Origin: Methanolapillus ohkumae
GTDB taxonomy: Archaea; Halobacteriota; Methanosarcinia; Methanosarcinales; Methanosarcinaceae
Assembly (NCBI RefSeq): GCF_032594355.1
Contig: NZ_CP131061.1
Coordinates: forward strand, 310,001 to 374,000
Direction of reading: 5' to 3'
Length of the DNA stretch: 64,000 nt
Each line of letters begins with the position of its first letter. Position 1 is the stretch's first letter. The position numbers and the translations under genes are program-made. The notes beneath the pieces were generated by a model that did not search any database, was not told the DNA's origin, and saw only the letters and a program-made list of their open reading frames with translations. This document shows positions 61,405 through 64,000 of the stretch, piece by piece.

Positions 61405-62691
61405 ATGTCAAAAGATCAAAAATCCAGCTCTGTCATATTGGTTATGCGGATTTCCCCCGATTCAAATCCGGTCTCAGTTTCCCGCAAAATGGATGAATTT
61501 GTCGAGCTTGCGAAGGCACTTGATTACAAAGTGTCGGACACGGTCGTTCAGGAGCGCCATCCGGACCGCAAATATAATGTCGGCAGTGGAAAAGCACGTG
61601 AAGTGGCTATTCTTGCCCGGGATTTGTCGGCGTCACAAGTTATTTTTTATGACCCGCTTTCCACCTCTCAGATTTACAACCTGTCCAAATTATGCAATGA
61701 AGCCGGTGCCACCTGCCGTGTCATTGACCGGTTTCAATTGATTCTGGATATTTTTGCGCAGCGGGCAACGACGCATCGTTCCAAATTGCAAGTAGAACTC
61801 GCGCGTCTGCGGTACGAACTTCCAAGTGCGAAAATGTTGATTTCCCTCTCTAAAAAAGAAGAGCGGGCCGGTTGGGGTGGTCTTGGAGATTACGAAGACT
61901 CGTATGAGCAAGACGTTAAAAAACGAATTTCTCGGATTGAGACCGAGTTGTCCAAAGCGGATTTGGAAGAGGATGCCCGCCGCCTTTACCGTCACAAACG
62001 CGGGTTTTTTATGCTTTCGCTTGCCGGCTACACAAATGCCGGAAAAAGTACACTTTTTAATGCGCTCGTTGATGAAAATACGGAATCCAAAGACATGTTT
62101 TTTACGACGCTTATCCCCAAAACCCGGGCGCTTGAATTCGGCAAGCGAAAAGTGCTTCTCACCGACACGGTCGGCTTTATTGAAGACTTGCCGCACTTTT
62201 TGGTGGACGCGTTTCGGTCAACTTTGGAAGGCATCTATTTTTCCGACATCATTCTTCTGGTGGTCGATTTCAGCGAGCCGGCCGGTCACATCCGGGACAA
62301 ACTCGTCACGTGCCATGAGACGCTTTTTGAAAAAGGAACGTCAACGATTGTGACGGTTCTCAACAAATCCGAATTGGTCTCCTCTAAAGAACGGAATCAA
62401 AAAATGGATGAATTATTTCATTTAATCCCAAATCCGGTTTTTATTTCCGCCAAAGAAAAAACGGGGCTGGATGATCTTCTTCTTGAAATTGAAAAAAATT
62501 TGCCGCCGCTGTATGTCAAGACGGTGTCGCTTCCAAACAGCAAAGTCGGAGCGTCCGCCCTGTCTTGGTTTTATGAAAACGGGATTGTGGATGAAATCCT
62601 TTACGGGAAATATATGACGTTTGATTTTTGCGCGACAGAAGACGTCATGGCGAAAACGGATGACATTTTAAGAAAAGCGGAAAAAATATGA
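61405..62691 (+). CDS. hflX: GTPase HflX
   Basis: 428 aa. Ribosome-associated GTPase of the OBG-HflX clade, acting in ribosome rescue or splitting. The N-terminal HflX domain includes VQERHPDRKYNVGSGKAREVAILAR; a coiled-coil linker near 140-190 includes LQVELARLRYELP and the Gly-poor KKEERAGWGGLGDYEDSYEQD; the G domain begins with LAGYTNAGKSTLFNAL (G1), then FFTTLIPKTRAL (G2), LTDTVGFIEDLP (G3) and LNKSEL (G4). GGGGGAAAA is the ribosome site. Separated from the previous gene by AT-rich tandem words. Confidence 0.94.
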   Translation: MSKDQKSSSVILVMRISPDSNPVSVSRKMDEFVELAKALDYKVSDTVVQERHPDRKYNVGSGKAREVAILARDLSASQVIFYDPLSTSQIYNLSKLCNEAGATCRVIDRFQLILDIFAQRATTHRSKLQVELARLRYELPSAKMLISLSKKEERAGWGGLGDYEDSYEQDVKKRISRIETELSKADLEEDARRLYRHKRGFFMLSLAGYTNAGKSTLFNALVDENTESKDMFFTTLIPKTRALEFGKRKVLLTDTVGFIEDLPHFLVDAFRSTLEGIYFSDIILLVVDFSEPAGHIRDKLVTCHETLFEKGTSTIVTVLNKSELVSSKERNQKMDELFHLIPNPVFISAKEKTGLDDLLLEIEKNLPPLYVKTVSLPNSKVGASALSWFYENGIVDEILYGKYMTFDFCATEDVMAKTDDILRKAEKI

Positions 62692-62742
62692 TTTCTCCCG
62701 GGCTGCCTTTTTCCACGGTCGAATTCTATTGTTCCTTCAATT

Positions 62743-63084
62743 TTATTTGCTTTTCCTTGTTCTTATTTCAAAGGACATTTCAATCTCTGCGCCAAGCGAC
62801 AATTTCTCTTTTGAGCGCACTTTTGCGGGCAGGGCGATGAAATGTGTTCCATTCCCCATCGGCAATAGTGATGTCGGCCAGCTCGAATTGCCCACTTTGG
62901 CGGTCACCGCGATTAGTCCCCGATCCGCGAGATGTTCAAGCGGCTTGCTTAAACCGATCGGAACAAGAACATAGTACCAACCTTTTTCTCGTTCAAAGAG
63001 TTCAGCCTTTGCAACAAATGTATTTTCCATGTCCTTCTCCATTATTTTTTCGCAAAGTTCTTCCAAATTCCAATTTTTTCTCAT
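62743..63084 (-). CDS. DUF1905-domain protein
   Basis: 113 aa. FVAKAELFEREKGWYYVLVPIGLSKPLEHLADRGLIAVTAKVGNSSWPTSLLPMGNGTHFIALPAKVRSKEKLSLGAEIEMSFEI covers the whole DUF1905 beta-barrel (ligand unknown). The start is uncertain: the ATG at 63084 lies about 25 bp after a TATA box (63111-63120, minus strand) and would be leaderless, whereas the ATG at 63030 has GGAG six bases upstream and gives a 95-aa protein that is all domain. Confidence 0.75.
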   Translation of the reverse strand: MRKNWNLEELCEKIMEKDMENTFVAKAELFEREKGWYYVLVPIGLSKPLEHLADRGLIAVTAKVGNSSWPTSLLPMGNGTHFIALPAKVRSKEKLSLGAEIEMSFEIRTRKSK

Positions 63085-63380
63085 TTCACAAAATATCTTT
63101 TTTGTTAGAAGGATATATAAATGTTATTCAACATTAGGACCCGGCAAAAAATCATCAAAATGTCTCTAAAAATCAATAAAAAAGGGGACTTCCTGCCACG
63201 GAAAAGTCCCCTCAGTTTTTATTTCTCGTTCACACACGAGTTTTTATTTTTTCGTTTTTGGTCACACAATTTTTCTATCTGTCTTTCAAAGGGATAAACC
63301 CGGGAAAGGATAAACATGAATTGAATTTTACATGAATTGAATTTTACATGAATACGGAAATTCACATAAAATCAGATGAA
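63085..63380. promoter_or_regulatory. DUF1905 promoter and bidirectional terminator region
   Basis: TATA-like TTTATATA (minus strand) at 63112-63120. A hairpin GGGGACTT/AAGTCCCC (63184-63211) is flanked by A6 on the left, so it gives a T6 run for the minus-strand gene at 63381, and by T5 on the right. Confidence 0.65.
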
Positions 63381-63620
63381 TCAGTCCATGAAGTGAATCG
63401 GGCGCTTAAATATGATAAATTCGCCGCAGACGGAGGCGAATTGCCATCCTTGGGCAGCATATGTGTTGATTTGGCTCACCAGGTCGAGTTCGTCGACGAC
63501 ATCCATTTCATATTCATAATCCAGCAAGCTTTCATAATTTTTATTTTTTGGATGCTTTTTATGTTTTTGGTATTCGGTATTTCCTATTTCAAAAAAACCC
63601 GCTTCGGTTTCAAGGGACAT
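63381..63620 (-). CDS. Small soluble protein, DUF4177-like
   Basis: 79 aa. The start ATG is preceded by AGAGGTGAT at six bases, one of the best ribosome sites in the window, and the gene has a terminator downstream. The C-terminal part YEYEMDVVDELDLVSQINTYAAQGWQFASVCGEFIIFKRP fits the short one-domain pattern (strand, helix, G-W strand, strand) of DUF4177-like proteins of unknown function. The N-terminal 30 residues are charged and may be disordered. Confidence 0.7.
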   Translation of the reverse strand: MSLETEAGFFEIGNTEYQKHKKHPKNKNYESLLDYEYEMDVVDELDLVSQINTYAAQGWQFASVCGEFIIFKRPIHFMD

Positions 63621-63780
63621 GTGAAATCACCTCTTTGGTTCTTCTTCTTTCTTTTAAGAACAATCCTTCCTACGCAACACTGGGATATAAATGTCAAATA
63701 AGCGGGGTGAAAGTATTAAGGAAATATTTTTTAAACGAAAATGTTTTTAACAAAATGTTTTTCAACAAATTCTTCCCAAG

Positions 63781-63792
63781 AAAATATATAAT
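63781..63792 (+). promoter_or_regulatory. TATA box of the PHP-domain gene
   Basis: AAAATATATAAT lies about 25 bp before the ATG at 63813 and no ribosome site follows, which suggests a leaderless transcript. Confidence 0.55.
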
Positions 63793-63812
63793 TCCAAGTC
63801 CAATTTCGTGAC

Positions 63813-64000
63813 ATGCTTAAATTTGATTTGCATGTGCATTCTCAATATTCCCGGGATTCCAAAGCGCCGCTCAAAGACATTTTGCGGACCGCGTGGGGAA
63901 AAGGATTGGACGGAATCGCGATTTGCGACCATGACGCTATAGAGGGCGGTCAAAAAGCCCAAAAGATGGTACAATCATCTTCCCGCCGCGATGATTTTTT
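63813..64000 (+). CDS. PHP-domain phosphoesterase (N-terminal fragment)
   Basis: 62 codons then the window ends. MLKFDLHVHSQYSRDSKAPL carries the HxH metal motif of PHP-domain hydrolases, and GLDGIAICDHDAIEGGQKAQ is the second motif with the conserved DHD. Members act on phosphate esters or nucleic acids; the particular substrate cannot be told from the fragment. Confidence 0.85.
   Translation, partial: MLKFDLHVHSQYSRDSKAPLKDILRTAWGKGLDGIAICDHDAIEGGQKAQKMVQSSSRRDDF

Overview
This window comes from a methylotrophic methanogenic archaeon of the Methanosarcinales. The evidence is a monomethylamine methyltransferase gene (mtmB) with its in-frame amber (pyrrolysine) codon at 202, its corrinoid protein mtmC, the methylamine-specific CoM methylase mtbA beside ramA, a coenzyme F430 biosynthesis block (cfbE-D-C-B), archaeal FEN-1, an arcTGT, AglB, EndA and an archaeal 7S (SRP) RNA. 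Gene-dense, moderately GC coding DNA is separated by unusually AT-rich, repeat-laden intergenic DNA. A Methanimicrococcus-like host-associated lineage would fit, but the genus is inference.

Layout: 1-1830 ramA (partial) and mtbA, divergent. 2009-3958 a disrupted secreted-protein gene and two paralogous membrane proteins. 4417-7584 an AIR-synthase-like protein, a Cas4-like protein and an HTH regulator. 8598-11230 the thiolase/HMG-CoA synthase/Zn-ribbon operon that opens the mevalonate (isoprenoid lipid) pathway. 11545-15479 a lipoprotein, a small protein, FEN-1 and an Imm-5-like protein. 15586-21345 arcTGT, then a UbiA prenyltransferase, a geranylgeranyl-reductase-like flavoprotein and a radical SAM protein. 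21501-27503 an ArsR-type regulator, dCMP deaminase, SecF-SecD and a degenerate RFC small subunit. 28273-33068 the monomethylamine region on the minus strand: mtmC-mtmB, then a permease operon with three tiny membrane proteins. 34234-43416 a PUA/PAPS-reductase-like protein, SRP RNA, tRNA-Ser(GCU), a large vWA/SpaA-like surface protein, glutamate dehydrogenase and a flippase. 43754-53534 AglB, HisD, cupin-type PGI, a small membrane protein, the CCA-adding enzyme and a queuosine-precursor-type transporter. 53870-62691 cfbE-D-C-B, endA, a DUF2209-like gene and hflX. The right edge holds a DUF1905 gene, a small gene and the start of a PHP-domain gene.

How it fits together: the permease would import methylamine, MtmB/MtmC move its methyl group to a corrinoid, MtbA passes it to CoM, RamA keeps the corrinoid reduced, and the Cfb enzymes make the F430 cofactor of methyl-CoM reductase. 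The arcTGT and the transporter may share preQ0 salvage.

The least explained material is intergenic. An A family of about 11 dispersed elements shares the core GCGCGCGTTATGGC and a T/A-rich tail. A B family of GC-rich hairpins shows a paired change in its stem and lies near A copies. More than a dozen tandem arrays occur, some expanded in frame inside housekeeping genes (tgtA, cfbB and the PAPS-reductase-like gene). A 30-bp perfect palindrome lies upstream of fen1. None of the 47 complete genes I checked ends in TAG, which makes the in-frame TAG of the secreted gene at 2703 worth testing. I found no CRISPR array, prophage or transposase.
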